64,000 nt of DNA from NCBI GenBank assembly GCA_029007035.1, contig JAQXHC010000041.1, forward strand, positions 62,001 to 126,000, given 5' to 3'. The stretch is from Oscillospiraceae bacterium. Its GTDB lineage: Bacteria > Bacillota > Clostridia > Oscillospirales > Ruminococcaceae. Below the pieces are notes generated by a model. That model was not told the origin of the DNA, ran no database searches, and saw only the letters and a list, made by a program, of their open reading frames with translations. Position numbers and translations under genes: made by a program. This document shows positions 50,415-59,272 of the stretch, piece after piece. Position 1 is the stretch's first letter, and each line of letters begins with the position of its first letter.

Positions 50415-53036
50415 ATGGAGATCGACAGAAGTAAAATTTCTCCGATGATGCAGCAGTATTTCGAGGTAAAGGATAAGTATGAGGGTTGTATTTTGTTCTT
50501 CCGTCTCGGAGATTTCTACGAGATGTTCTTCGATGATGCGCTGACGGTTTCAAAGGCACTGGAGCTTACGCTTACAGGCAGGGACTGCGGTCTCGAGGAA
50601 CGCGCTCCTATGTGCGGTGTTCCTTATCATTCTGCGGACGTATATATTAAGCGTCTGATTGATCTGGGATATAAGGTCGCTGTCTGTGAGCAGCTCACTG
50701 ACCCTGCCGAAACAAAGGGTATCGTTGTACGCGATGTAATCCGCGTTGTAACTCCCGGTACGCTCACTGACAGCAGTATGCTCGACGACGGAACAAACAA
50801 CTATATGTGCAGTATTTTCTACGACGAGGAAAAGAAGCTCTGTGCCGTTGCATCTGCGGATATTTCCACAGGTGACGCGTATCTTGCCTCTTTCGGCGGA
50901 AAAGACCTTGAAGCAGGCGTAATCAACGAGCTTTCACGGTGCCGTCCGGCGGAGATTATTTTTCCCGAGAGTTTTCTTTCACTTAAAACAGTTGCAGATT
51001 TTATCAAGACAAGGCTTGGCTGCTCGGTGACTCTCAGAGACAGTGAATGCTTCGCTCCGGACCTTAAACGTGATATGCTTGCGGAAGTATTCGGAGTATC
51101 TTCCGTTGAGGAGCTTGGAATTTCGGAAAGCGGCGCTGACTGTTCGGCGGCGTGCGGACTTTTCGACTACATAAATGATACTCAGAAAAGCTCTGTTTCT
51201 CGGTTTACGTCAATTGAGCTGCTAAGCAGCGACGCGTTTATGGGTCTCGACCTGAATGCGCGGCGCAATCTTGAGCTGACCGAAACTCTCCGCAGCAAGG
51301 AGAAAAAAGGCTCGCTGCTGTGGGTGCTTGACAGTACGAAAACATCTATGGGACGGCGAATGCTGAGATGCTGGATCGAACAGCCTCTGAAAAGTCCTGC
51401 CCGTATCATCGAACGTCTCGGGGCTGTGGACGCGTTTTGCAAAAAGAGTGTGATTCTCGGCGACGTTTCAGACCTCCTCGACCGTGTTTACGACCTTGAG
51501 AGGCTTATGACAAAGGTAATGTACAAAACTGCCAATCCGCGCGATTTAAAAGCTCTTTCCGCGACAGCGCTCCAGCTTCCGCTGATAAAGGCGGAGCTTG
51601 CGAAGCTCAGTGAATCAAAGCTGATTACTCGCTGCAACAGTGAAATATCGACCCTTGACGAAATTGTAAGGCTGGTTGAAAATGCCATTATGGACGAACC
51701 GCCGGTTTCCGTAAAGGACGGCGGAGTAATAAAGGACGGATTCAGTGAAGAACTTGACAATCTTCGTCACGTTATGAAAAACGGAAAGGAAATAATCGAG
51801 GAAATCGAACGAAGCGAGCGTGAGAAAACCGGCATAAAGAGCCTTAAAATCGGATTTAACCGTGTTTTCGGATATTATATTGAGGTAACGCGTTCCTATT
51901 ACGACCTGATTCCCGAGGGATACATACGAAAACAGACTCTTGCCAACTGCGAGAGGTTTATCACTGAGGAGCTTAAAACCGCCGAAAACAATATCCTCGG
52001 CGCGAAGGATAAGGCTCTCTCTCTTGAAGCCGACATTTTTGCGGAGGTCCGCGATTTCCTTTCAACGAAGCTGGAGAGCGTGCAGAAAACTGCCGCTGCC
52101 GTCGCTCAGATTGATGTACTTGCGTCCTTTGCGGAGGTTTCTATAAGGAATCTTTATGTGAAGCCGGAAATCTCCATTGACGGTTCGATCGAGATTCACG
52201 CAGGAAGACACCCTGTTGTAGAGCTGATGCTGAAAGATGAAATGTTCGTGCCCAACGACGTATATATCGACACCAAATCAAGCAGAATGTCCATAATCAC
52301 AGGTCCGAATATGTCGGGTAAATCAACTTATATGCGTCAGACAGCACTTATAGTCCTCATGGCTCAGATCGGATGCTTTGTACCTGCTGATTCGGCTAAA
52401 ATATCGGTTGTGGATAAGATTTTCACCCGTGTGGGAGCCTCCGATGACCTCACTGCCGGTCAGAGTACTTTCATGGTGGAAATGAGCGAGGTTTCGGATA
52501 TTCTGAAAAATGCGACTCCGAACAGCCTTGTAATTCTTGACGAGGTTGGCCGCGGAACATCCACATTTGACGGAGTGAGCATTGCCCGTGCGGTTGCTGA
52601 GCATATATGCACATCGAAAAAGCTTGGCTGCAAGACTCTTTTCGCCACTCATTATCACGAGCTTATCGGTCTTGAAAACGAGCTGGAGGGCGTGAAGAAC
52701 TACAGTATTGCCGTTAACAAGCATGGCGGAACGATTCGTTTTCTGCGGAAAATTGTCCGCGGAGGAGTCGATGAAAGCTACGGTATCGACGTTGCAAAGC
52801 TTGCGGGACTGCCGAATAAGGTTGTCAGCCGTGCGAGGGAGCTGCTTGAGGAAATGGAAAAGGCTCATGCTTCTGAGATGACAGCTCCTGTAAAGGACGA
52901 CGGCGGTCAGATCAGTTTCGGAGCAGTCAGCCGGGAATCTGCCCTTGATATGCTTGAACGGACGAACATTGACGAGCTTACAGATGCCGAATGCCGCGAA
53001 CTTCTGCGAGACATGCATGCCATGATTGGAGGATAA
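50415..53036 (+). CDS. mutS: DNA mismatch repair protein MutS
   Basis: 873 residues. The N-terminal mismatch-recognition motif FFRLGDFYEMFFDDA carries the F-x-E wedge (GDFYEMF). The clamp and lever domains follow, then the ATPase: Walker A GPNMSGKST (from about Gly630), Walker B LVILDEVGRGTSTFDG and the ATHYHEL switch. It ends with a small dimerisation segment (LTDAECRELLRDMHAM). It recognises mismatches and recruits MutL. SD AAAGGAG precedes ATG 50415. The adjacent small gene begins one base after its stop. Confidence 0.96.
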   Translation: MEIDRSKISPMMQQYFEVKDKYEGCILFFRLGDFYEMFFDDALTVSKALELTLTGRDCGLEERAPMCGVPYHSADVYIKRLIDLGYKVAVCEQLTDPAETKGIVVRDVIRVVTPGTLTDSSMLDDGTNNYMCSIFYDEEKKLCAVASADISTGDAYLASFGGKDLEAGVINELSRCRPAEIIFPESFLSLKTVADFIKTRLGCSVTLRDSECFAPDLKRDMLAEVFGVSSVEELGISESGADCSAACGLFDYINDTQKSSVSRFTSIELLSSDAFMGLDLNARRNLELTETLRSKEKKGSLLWVLDSTKTSMGRRMLRCWIEQPLKSPARIIERLGAVDAFCKKSVILGDVSDLLDRVYDLERLMTKVMYKTANPRDLKALSATALQLPLIKAELAKLSESKLITRCNSEISTLDEIVRLVENAIMDEPPVSVKDGGVIKDGFSEELDNLRHVMKNGKEIIEEIERSEREKTGIKSLKIGFNRVFGYYIEVTRSYYDLIPEGYIRKQTLANCERFITEELKTAENNILGAKDKALSLEADIFAEVRDFLSTKLESVQKTAAAVAQIDVLASFAEVSIRNLYVKPEISIDGSIEIHAGRHPVVELMLKDEMFVPNDVYIDTKSSRMSIITGPNMSGKSTYMRQTALIVLMAQIGCFVPADSAKISVVDKIFTRVGASDDLTAGQSTFMVEMSEVSDILKNATPNSLVILDEVGRGTSTFDGVSIARAVAEHICTSKKLGCKTLFATHYHELIGLENELEGVKNYSIAVNKHGGTIRFLRKIVRGGVDESYGIDVAKLAGLPNKVVSRARELLEEMEKAHASEMTAPVKDDGGQISFGAVSRESALDMLERTNIDELTDAECRELLRDMHAMIGG

Positions 53037-53037
53037 G

Positions 53038-53466
53038 ATGTCTATGTTAAAAATAAATCAGGAAAATATGCTCAGTGCGCTAAGGATGCCTCTTGATGAG
53101 GGAGGACTGAGCGGAGAGACTATTTTGTGCCCGATATACTGCAGTTTTGCTTTTAAGGACGAATTCCTTCCGATGACGAGCGTGATCTACGGCTATGCCG
53201 CGATAACAACGGAAAACCGTCTGGCATTTGCCAGCTTCAACGCTCTTGGACAGGTGCACAAATACGGCGCGTACCGTCTTGAAAAGCCGACAAAGCTCAA
53301 AATAAGCAAATGCTTCAGTGTGCGCACTTTTAAAATGACCTTTGACGACAACGGAAAAAGGCGTCGTATGCAGATAAACGCGAACAAAAGGGTCTTTGGA
53401 AGCAATCTTGCCGAGCAGGAGACGAATCTGGCGGAATTCGCCGGAAGAATGTCCGAATTGCAGTGA
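53038..53466 (+). CDS. Uncharacterised small protein between mutS and mutL
   Basis: 142 residues from ATG 53038 (or ATG 53044, which is better spaced from SD GGAGGA at 53028-53033). It appears beta-rich, with alternating strands (FLPMTSVIYGYAAITTENRLAFASFN, AYRLEKPTKLKISKC, FKMTFDDNGKRRRMQINANKR) and a C-terminal helix (EQETNLAEFAGRMSELQ), recalling a PH-like fold. No family was recognised. The SD lies in mutS, and the mutL SD lies at its stop, so it is translated with both repair genes. Confidence 0.75.
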   Translation: MSMLKINQENMLSALRMPLDEGGLSGETILCPIYCSFAFKDEFLPMTSVIYGYAAITTENRLAFASFNALGQVHKYGAYRLEKPTKLKISKCFSVRTFKMTFDDNGKRRRMQINANKRVFGSNLAEQETNLAEFAGRMSELQ

Positions 53467-53480
53467 AAGGAGCGCTGCAA

Positions 53481-55409
53481 ATGCCGAAGATAAATGTTTT
53501 AAACAAGGAAATATCCGAGCTTATAGCGGCAGGCGAGGTGATCGAGCGTCCGTCATCGGTAATAAAGGAACTTGTAGAAAACTCTGTTGATGCAGGAGCA
53601 AGGCATATAACCGTTGAAATCAAAAACGGCGGAGCTACATATATGAGAGTAACCGACGACGGCTGCGGAATGGCATTTGACGACGTACCTACAGCGTTTC
53701 TCCGCCATGCCACAAGCAAAATTGTAAATAAAACAGATCTGGATAACATCTGTACTCTTGGATTCAGAGGTGAAGCGCTTGCATCCGTTGCGGCGGTTTC
53801 AAGGGTTGAGCTGATGACGAAGCTTCCTTCGGAGACCTATGGCACGCTTTACCGGATTGAGGGAAGCGAGGAGGTCCTTCATGAACGGAGCGGCTGTCCT
53901 GACGGCACTACAATTATTATCCGTGACCTTTTCTATAACGTTCCGGCTCGTCAGAAGTTTATGAAAAAGGACGTAACAGAGGCGAATGCGGTCAGTCAGA
54001 TTTTGCAGAAGATCACACTTTCGCATCCGGAAGTCTCGTTCAGAATGATTCGCGACAACAGGACGGAATTCAACTCGGGCGGCGACGGAGAACTGTTCAC
54101 GGCTGTTTATGCGGTTTACGGACGGGATTTTGCACGCGACCTTATTCCTGTCGATTACGAATTCGAGGGAATCAAGGTCGGCGGCTATGTCATAAAGCCG
54201 CTGTATGCAAAAAATAACCGCACGTTTCAGAACTTTTTTGTCAATGGCAGATACGTTAAGTCGCGGCTGTGTTCATCGGCTCTCGAAAGCGCGTTCACAA
54301 ATATGGTTATGACGGGAAAATTCCCTGCCTGCGTGCTTATGATTGATCTTCCTCCGTCAGCTATGGATGTGAATATTCACCCTGCAAAGGCAGAGGTGCG
54401 TTTTACCAATGAAAAAACTGTTTCTGATGCTATTTATTTTGCTGTCAAGAATGCATTGATGAATGACGGACTTATTTATGAATTTGAGCTGAAGCCGAAT
54501 ACCGACTGGACGAAGCACGAGGAAAAAGCCGAGGAGCTTCCTCAGCAGGAGTTCATTTTCACTCCCGTTGATAAAATCGAGGAGACTGAAAAAGCGATAG
54601 CTGAACCGGTTTCCGCGGCATCTGTACCGGTTGTGAAAGTCGATCCGATCAGTGAGACTAAGCAGACTGAGGAGCGACATGAAGCTCAGCCGGATTCAGA
54701 ACCAGTCGTTCCGAAAGATGAAGCTGCAGGGACAAAGCCGCAGGCAATCGGTGATTTCAAATACATAAGCGCGAAATCCTTTGAGTCTGTTCCTAAGCCT
54801 GTTCCGGCTGTTCGCACCGAGACTCCGGCAGAGGAGAAAAAAACGTCGATACGTGTAATCGGCGAGGCTTTCAAAAATTACATAATGGCAGAGGCGGATA
54901 ATAGTATCATCATGATTGACAAGCACGCGGCTCACGAGCGGATAATTTTCGAGCGGCTTAAAAGCCGGAACTGCCGTCAGTACAGTCAGATGCTGATCAG
55001 CGGAGTAAAGGTGCTCCTGCCGCTGAACGAGTTTGATGCTATGGAAAATAATACCGAACTTCTCGCGGATATGGGTTTTCAGTTTGACTTTTCGGAAAAG
55101 CCATGCATTATTGCAACGGCTGTTCCGACATTCCTGATGGGTCTTGATTTCGACGAAATTATCCCCGAAATTGCGGAGAATCTCTATATGTGCCGTCAGA
55201 ATCCGCAGACTCATATTTTTGATGATATGCTTCATACGATCGCCTGTAAATCGGCGATAAAAGCGAATGATAAGAACGACATTACCGAGCTGCAGTCTCT
55301 TGCCGAGCAGGTTTATTTCAACGACAACATACGCCACTGTCCACATGGCAGACCGGTAATGTTCACGATGACCAAGGGTAATATCGAACACCAGTTCAGG
55401 CGGACGTGA
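53481..55409 (+). CDS. mutL: DNA mismatch repair protein MutL
   Basis: 642 residues from ATG 53481 with SD AAAGGAG. The GHKL ATPase motifs are ISELIAAGEVIERPSSVIKELVENSVDAGA, VTDDGCGM, TLGFRGEAL and the GTTIIIRDLFYNVPAR region. A variable Glu/Pro-rich linker runs from about 330 to 455, and the C-terminal dimerisation domain has MIDKHAAHERIIFERL. The usual endonuclease motif DQHAxxERxxYE appears here as DKHAAHERIIFE, so nuclease activity is uncertain. It coordinates repair with MutS. miaA follows after about 78 bp. Confidence 0.94.
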   Translation: MPKINVLNKEISELIAAGEVIERPSSVIKELVENSVDAGARHITVEIKNGGATYMRVTDDGCGMAFDDVPTAFLRHATSKIVNKTDLDNICTLGFRGEALASVAAVSRVELMTKLPSETYGTLYRIEGSEEVLHERSGCPDGTTIIIRDLFYNVPARQKFMKKDVTEANAVSQILQKITLSHPEVSFRMIRDNRTEFNSGGDGELFTAVYAVYGRDFARDLIPVDYEFEGIKVGGYVIKPLYAKNNRTFQNFFVNGRYVKSRLCSSALESAFTNMVMTGKFPACVLMIDLPPSAMDVNIHPAKAEVRFTNEKTVSDAIYFAVKNALMNDGLIYEFELKPNTDWTKHEEKAEELPQQEFIFTPVDKIEETEKAIAEPVSAASVPVVKVDPISETKQTEERHEAQPDSEPVVPKDEAAGTKPQAIGDFKYISAKSFESVPKPVPAVRTETPAEEKKTSIRVIGEAFKNYIMAEADNSIIMIDKHAAHERIIFERLKSRNCRQYSQMLISGVKVLLPLNEFDAMENNTELLADMGFQFDFSEKPCIIATAVPTFLMGLDFDEIIPEIAENLYMCRQNPQTHIFDDMLHTIACKSAIKANDKNDITELQSLAEQVYFNDNIRHCPHGRPVMFTMTKGNIEHQFRRT

Positions 55410-55487
55410 TTCTCGTGGACTCTGTATGCAGTGTATTCTGTCGGATTGCAGTAGTAAGATGAATTGATTTGCGGAGGAGGACTGAAT

Positions 55488-56435
55488 TTGAGCAGCAAGC
55501 CATTTGTGCTGGCGGTCGTAGGACCGACGGCTTCCGGAAAAACCTCGCTGGGAATAGAACTGGCAAAAGCATATGGCGGAGAGATTATTTCAGCGGATTC
55601 CATGCAGATTTACAAGGGTATGGACATAGCTTCCGCAAAGCCTACAGCCGAAGAAATGCAGGGGATTCCCCATCACCTTATCGGCATACTTGAACGTGAT
55701 ACCTCGTTCAGCGCCGCGGACTACGTAAAGCTTGCAAACGAGAAAATCCGCAGTGTTCTCGGTCGGGGCAGGCTTCCGATAATCGTCGGCGGTACAGGAC
55801 TTTACGTTGATTCATTGCTGAATAACGTCCGTTTTTCCGAGGGAGGAAGCGATGATAATTACCGCAGGGAACTGTATGAATCTGCGGAAAAAAATGGCAG
55901 CGGATCGCTTCATGCGATGCTTTCCGAAATTGACCCCGAAGCCGCCGCTTCAATCCATCCGAATAATCTTGTAAGGGTTATCCGGGCGCTGGAGGTCTAT
56001 CATGTTACGGGAAGAACTTTTTCGGAGCTAAAAGCTGAGAGCCGTCTTGAGGAAAGTCCTTATGATTCACTGATTATCGGACTTGACTATACCGACAGGC
56101 AGGTGCTCTACAGCCGTATAAACAGGCGCGTGGACGAAATGCTGAGCAGAGGACTTGTTGACGAAGCGCTGGCTCTGTGGCTCGAGCACGGCAGAATGAA
56201 AACCGCCGCCAATGCAATCGGAGTCAAGGAGCTGTTTCCTTATTTTGAAAAAAAAGCATCACTTGATGAGTGTATCGACAAAATCAAGCAGGAAACGCGC
56301 CGTTACGCAAAGAGACAATTGACGTGGTTTAGGAAAAATGAACGTATAAAGTGGATTTTTTTAGGCGAATTTGATAAAAAAACTGAAATTTATAAGAAAT
56401 CTGAAAAATGTATAGCAAATTGCAGAAATGTATGA
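55488..56435 (+). CDS. miaA: tRNA dimethylallyltransferase MiaA
   Basis: 315 residues, starting at TTG 55488 with SD GGAGGAGG. The protein begins LAVVGPTASGKTSLGIELA (P-loop), then GGEIISADSMQIYKGMDIASAKPT, PHHLIGILE, VGGTGLYVDSLL and the C-terminal QETRRYAKRQLTWFRKNERIKW, all diagnostic. It transfers dimethylallyl to A37 of tRNAs; MiaB then methylthiolates it. hfq follows, as in many bacteria, but with its own promoter. Confidence 0.95.
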   Translation: MSSKPFVLAVVGPTASGKTSLGIELAKAYGGEIISADSMQIYKGMDIASAKPTAEEMQGIPHHLIGILERDTSFSAADYVKLANEKIRSVLGRGRLPIIVGGTGLYVDSLLNNVRFSEGGSDDNYRRELYESAEKNGSGSLHAMLSEIDPEAAASIHPNNLVRVIRALEVYHVTGRTFSELKAESRLEESPYDSLIIGLDYTDRQVLYSRINRRVDEMLSRGLVDEALALWLEHGRMKTAANAIGVKELFPYFEKKASLDECIDKIKQETRRYAKRQLTWFRKNERIKWIFLGEFDKKTEIYKKSEKCIANCRNV

Positions 56436-56441
56436 TATAAT
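56433..56441 (+). promoter_or_regulatory. Extended -10 promoter of hfq
   Basis: TGATATAAT at 56433-56441: TATAAT preceded by TGA. It lies at the miaA stop. No good -35 was seen 17 bp upstream. Confidence 0.5.
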
Positions 56442-56515
56442 ATATTATGTGTAATAAAAAACACGTGTCAGAATTGATGCCTTTCGCTTCGGACAGGCTT
56501 CAATAAAAAAAGAAG

Positions 56516-56542
56516 TTAAGGCATAACACGGTTTTGCCTTAA
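56516..56542 (+). repeat. Hairpin directly before the hfq SD
   Basis: TTAAGGCA (56516-56523) pairs perfectly with TGCCTTAA (56535-56542); AAGAGGAG, the hfq SD region, starts at the next base. Arms and position match the GGCAATACCG repeat family, reduced to its smallest form. It could control access to the SD. Confidence 0.55.
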
Positions 56543-56557
56543 AAGAGGAGAATGTGT

Positions 56558-56797
56558 ATGAACAAATCAATCAATCTTCAGGATGTATTCCTGAACCAGT
56601 GCAGAAAAGACAAAATCCTTGTAACTATTTTTCTCACAAACGGTTTTCAGTTCAAGGGCATGATCAAGGGCTTTGACAGCTATGTTGTTATCCTCGACTG
56701 TGACGGAAAGCAGCAGCTCGTTTTCAAGCACGCTATTTCGACCGTTGTGCCGGCAAGAACAGTTTCTATTCTTGATGCTGCCGACAAAACGGAATGA
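56558..56797 (+). CDS. hfq: RNA chaperone Hfq
   Basis: 79 residues from ATG 56558, with GAGGAG seven bases upstream; an earlier ATG at 56552 abuts the SD. Sm1 motif: [39 protein letters not shown]. Sm2: [16 protein letters not shown] (the FKHA variant of YKHA). The tail is very short, as in Gram-positive Hfq. It forms a hexamer that pairs small RNAs with mRNAs. A stem-loop sits immediately before its SD. Confidence 0.95.
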   Translation: MNKSINLQDVFLNQCRKDKILVTIFLTNGFQFKGMIKGFDSYVVILDCDGKQQLVFKHAISTVVPARTVSILDAADKTE

Positions 56798-56810
56798 TCC
56801 GGTGAGCTGA

Positions 56811-58064
56811 ATGCATCCGGAGAAAAATATCGTCTCGAAAATACTCCGTAATATTGTACTGATTCTCTTTGTTGTGGTTTTTATCAGCATTATTTATAAT
56901 TTCCGCAACCGCGAGAGCGCTACGGTAAGCGCCCTTATGGCAGATGCCACTGCTTCAAAGGAGTTTAAAGGAGTTTTTGTAAGGGACGAAACTATCGTTA
57001 CATACAGCGGCACAGGCATTCTCAGTTACGGCGTTTCAGACGGAGGAAGACTTGGCAGCGGCTCCGTAATCGCCGAGGTCTATCCCGATGACAGTCAGAT
57101 AAGCAATAACAGAGAGATTCAGCAGCTTACCAAGGAGCTTGATATACTGAACAAAATTCAGAATCCGGGTACTCTTGAATCGGCTCAGCCTGCGAATCTT
57201 TCCGCAAGCATTGAGGAGACTTACAGAAATCTTGTTTACTGCCGCGATATGCGCGACTATGATACAATCAGCTCCGAAAAGGATGACCTGCTCGTACAGC
57301 TGAGTACATATCAGATTATCACCGACGACAGCGTCGATTTCACTCAGAGAATCCTTGACATAAACAATCAGCTGAATCAACTGAAGCTTGCCTCTGTTTC
57401 TCCGAGTGAGATAATTACCTCCGACCGCTCGGCTTACTTTGTGAGCTATTGCGACGGCTTTGAAGATAAGTTCAAAAAGGAGAACATCGATTCTATCACA
57501 GCCGAGATGATAAAAAATGTTCAGGATGTGAGAGCCGATGACAGCCGCGTCGTAGGTAAGCTTATTGACGGTTACGAATGGTATGTTGCCGGAGTTATTG
57601 ATAATTCGCGCAAGGAGTATGAAATCGGCGACAGAGTTACTCTCAGCTTTGAGACGACCGCCGATACGATTGACGCTGAAATCACCGATATAAGAGGAAG
57701 CGGAAGTTCCTCGGTGATTATTCTTTCATGCAGCGAGTTCAACTATGAGCTTGTTCAGCACCGCTGTATGAATGTCGAGCTTATAAAAGGCAGCTACACC
57801 GGACTTAAAGTCCCCCGTGAAGCTATTCGGTTCTGCCGGATCGAAGAAAAAATTACCGACGAGGAAACCGGAATCGACTCTGTTGTTACGACCAACTACA
57901 AGGGCGTTTATATTCAGGAGGGCGAACAGGTTGAATTCAGAAAAATCGACGTTATATACGAGGGAAATGATTACGTTCTCTCGGCAGTGCACGAAAACGA
58001 TAAATCCTATCTTTCGCTGTATGACGATATAATGATTGAGGGTGTAAAGAAGCATGAACAATGA
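56811..58064 (+). CDS. Membrane-anchored HlyD-like (efflux adaptor family) protein
   Basis: 417 residues. One N-terminal membrane helix (about 10-29) precedes an extracytoplasmic domain. Lipoyl-like half motifs GVFVRDETIVTYSGTGILSYGVSDGGRLGSGSVIAEV and, later, GLKVPREAIR, GVYIQEGEQVEFRKIDVIYEGNDYVL give the pattern of HlyD/MacA adaptor proteins. A helical hairpin lies between (about 100-190). No efflux pump genes adjoin; it sits between hfq and the yggS-sepF-ylmH-divIVA division block, so a link to envelope or division is inferred. Its 3' end overlaps yggS by 11 bases. Confidence 0.78.
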   Translation: MHPEKNIVSKILRNIVLILFVVVFISIIYNFRNRESATVSALMADATASKEFKGVFVRDETIVTYSGTGILSYGVSDGGRLGSGSVIAEVYPDDSQISNNREIQQLTKELDILNKIQNPGTLESAQPANLSASIEETYRNLVYCRDMRDYDTISSEKDDLLVQLSTYQIITDDSVDFTQRILDINNQLNQLKLASVSPSEIITSDRSAYFVSYCDGFEDKFKKENIDSITAEMIKNVQDVRADDSRVVGKLIDGYEWYVAGVIDNSRKEYEIGDRVTLSFETTADTIDAEITDIRGSGSSSVIILSCSEFNYELVQHRCMNVELIKGSYTGLKVPREAIRFCRIEEKITDEETGIDSVVTTNYKGVYIQEGEQVEFRKIDVIYEGNDYVLSAVHENDKSYLSLYDDIMIEGVKKHEQ

Positions 58065-58749
58065 GTTTCGTGAAATCGATGAAAATCTGAAAGAGATACG
58101 CTTCAATATTGCCGAAACAGTGGCAAAATACCGCAGTCAGGATGAGAAGATACGTATTATGGCGGTTACAAAAACCGTTCCTCCCGAAAAGGTTAATCAT
58201 GCAGTATCGCTGGGAATTGATCTTCTGGGCGAGAACCGCGTTCAGGAGTATCTCTCCAAAAAGGACGAGTATGACAGCTCGGCGGAAGTTCATATTATCG
58301 GTCATCTTCAGACGAACAAGGTCAAGTATATTATCGGCAGCGTGGCGATGATACAATCCGTCGACAGTATCAGGCTTGCAGAGGAGATCAACCGTCTTGC
58401 CGCTAAAAACGGAAAGATTATGGATGTATTGTGCGAGGTCAATATCGGCGGAGAGGAGAGTAAAAGCGGAGTTGCTCCCGATTCTCTGAATGAGCTGCTT
58501 CAGGGTGCGGCAAGGCTTGAAAATATCCGTGTCTGCGGACTGATGACAATTCCTCCTCCGACAGACAGCGACGTTTATCTTGCCAGAATGCAGGAGCTTT
58601 TCATGTCGGTTAAGGAAAGCAGACCCGACGGAATCAATATGGACATTCTTTCAATGGGAATGACTCACGATTACGAACGGGCAGTTAAATATGGTTCAAA
58701 TCTTGTCAGGATAGGCACAGGTCTGTTCGGGGCAAGAAATTATAAATAA
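58054..58749 (+). CDS. yggS: YggS-family pyridoxal phosphate homeostasis protein (YlmE)
   Basis: 231 residues, one alanine-racemase-like barrel. PLP lysine: IMAVTKTVPPEKVNHA (Lys40). Further motifs are LGENRVQEY, IGHLQTNKVKYI, QSVDS, EVNIGGEESKSG and the C-terminal MGMTHDYERAVKYGSNLVRIGTGLFG. It controls free PLP and amino-acid balance. It is translated from within the end of the previous gene. The yggS-sepF-ylmH-divIVA order is the ylm division cluster. Confidence 0.94.
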   Translation: MNNEFREIDENLKEIRFNIAETVAKYRSQDEKIRIMAVTKTVPPEKVNHAVSLGIDLLGENRVQEYLSKKDEYDSSAEVHIIGHLQTNKVKYIIGSVAMIQSVDSIRLAEEINRLAAKNGKIMDVLCEVNIGGEESKSGVAPDSLNELLQGAARLENIRVCGLMTIPPPTDSDVYLARMQELFMSVKESRPDGINMDILSMGMTHDYERAVKYGSNLVRIGTGLFGARNYK

Positions 58750-58761
58750 CAAATCAAATAT

Positions 58762-58810
58762 CCGGAATGTCCGCATTCGTAAATTCCGGGGATAAAATTT
58801 TTAATGCGGA
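58762..58810 (+). promoter_or_regulatory. Two competing stems in the sepF leader
   Basis: Stem A: CCGGAAT (58762-58768) with ATTCCGG (58783-58789), followed by ATAAAATTTTT. Stem B: TCCGCATT (58770-58777) with AATGCGGA (58803-58810), which ends four bases before the sepF SD. B's 5' arm lies in A's loop, so nested pairing is impossible. It has the form of a switch or attenuator; this is an inference. Confidence 0.35.
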
Positions 58811-58825
58811 GAACAGGAGAAAATT

Positions 58826-59272
58826 ATGAAGCTTTTTGAGAACATTAAGGAATTCTTCTTCTCGGACGAGGATGAGGGTATGGAACAGGACGATATGCCT
58901 ACTAATCCCAGAGCAAGAGCATATCAGCAGGACAGCGACGACCAGCCGGTAAACGAGGGAAGAAGAAACAAAGTTGTGAATATTCAGACCACTGCACAGC
59001 TTCAGGTTGTGCTTGTTAAGCCGTCGGCTTTCACTGATGCAAAGCAGATTGCGGACCACCTTATCGCTAAAAAGACTGTTGTGCTTAACCTCGAGACTGC
59101 TTCGCCCGAAAACAAGAGAAGAATTATCGATTTTCTCGTAGGTGTTGCCTATGCCAACGGAGGAAGCCTTAAACCCGTTGCTAATCTTACATATATCATC
59201 ACTCCCTATAATGTCGGATTTATCGGTGAGGACCTTGTAGGAGAGCTTGAGAATAACGGTGTGTTCATCTGA
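58826..59272 (+). CDS. sepF: Cell division protein SepF
   Basis: 148 residues. The N-terminal amphipathic membrane-binding helix (MKLFENIKEFFFSDED) and an acidic linker (about 15-55) precede the conserved SepF domain: LQVVLVKPSAFTDAKQIADHLIAKKTVVLNLETASPENKRRIIDFLVGVAYANGG, ending in YIITPYNVGF. It tethers FtsZ to the membrane. SD CAGGAGA precedes ATG 58826. The ylmH start overlaps its stop by one base (TGATG). Confidence 0.95.
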   Translation: MKLFENIKEFFFSDEDEGMEQDDMPTNPRARAYQQDSDDQPVNEGRRNKVVNIQTTAQLQVVLVKPSAFTDAKQIADHLIAKKTVVLNLETASPENKRRIIDFLVGVAYANGGSLKPVANLTYIITPYNVGFIGEDLVGELENNGVFI

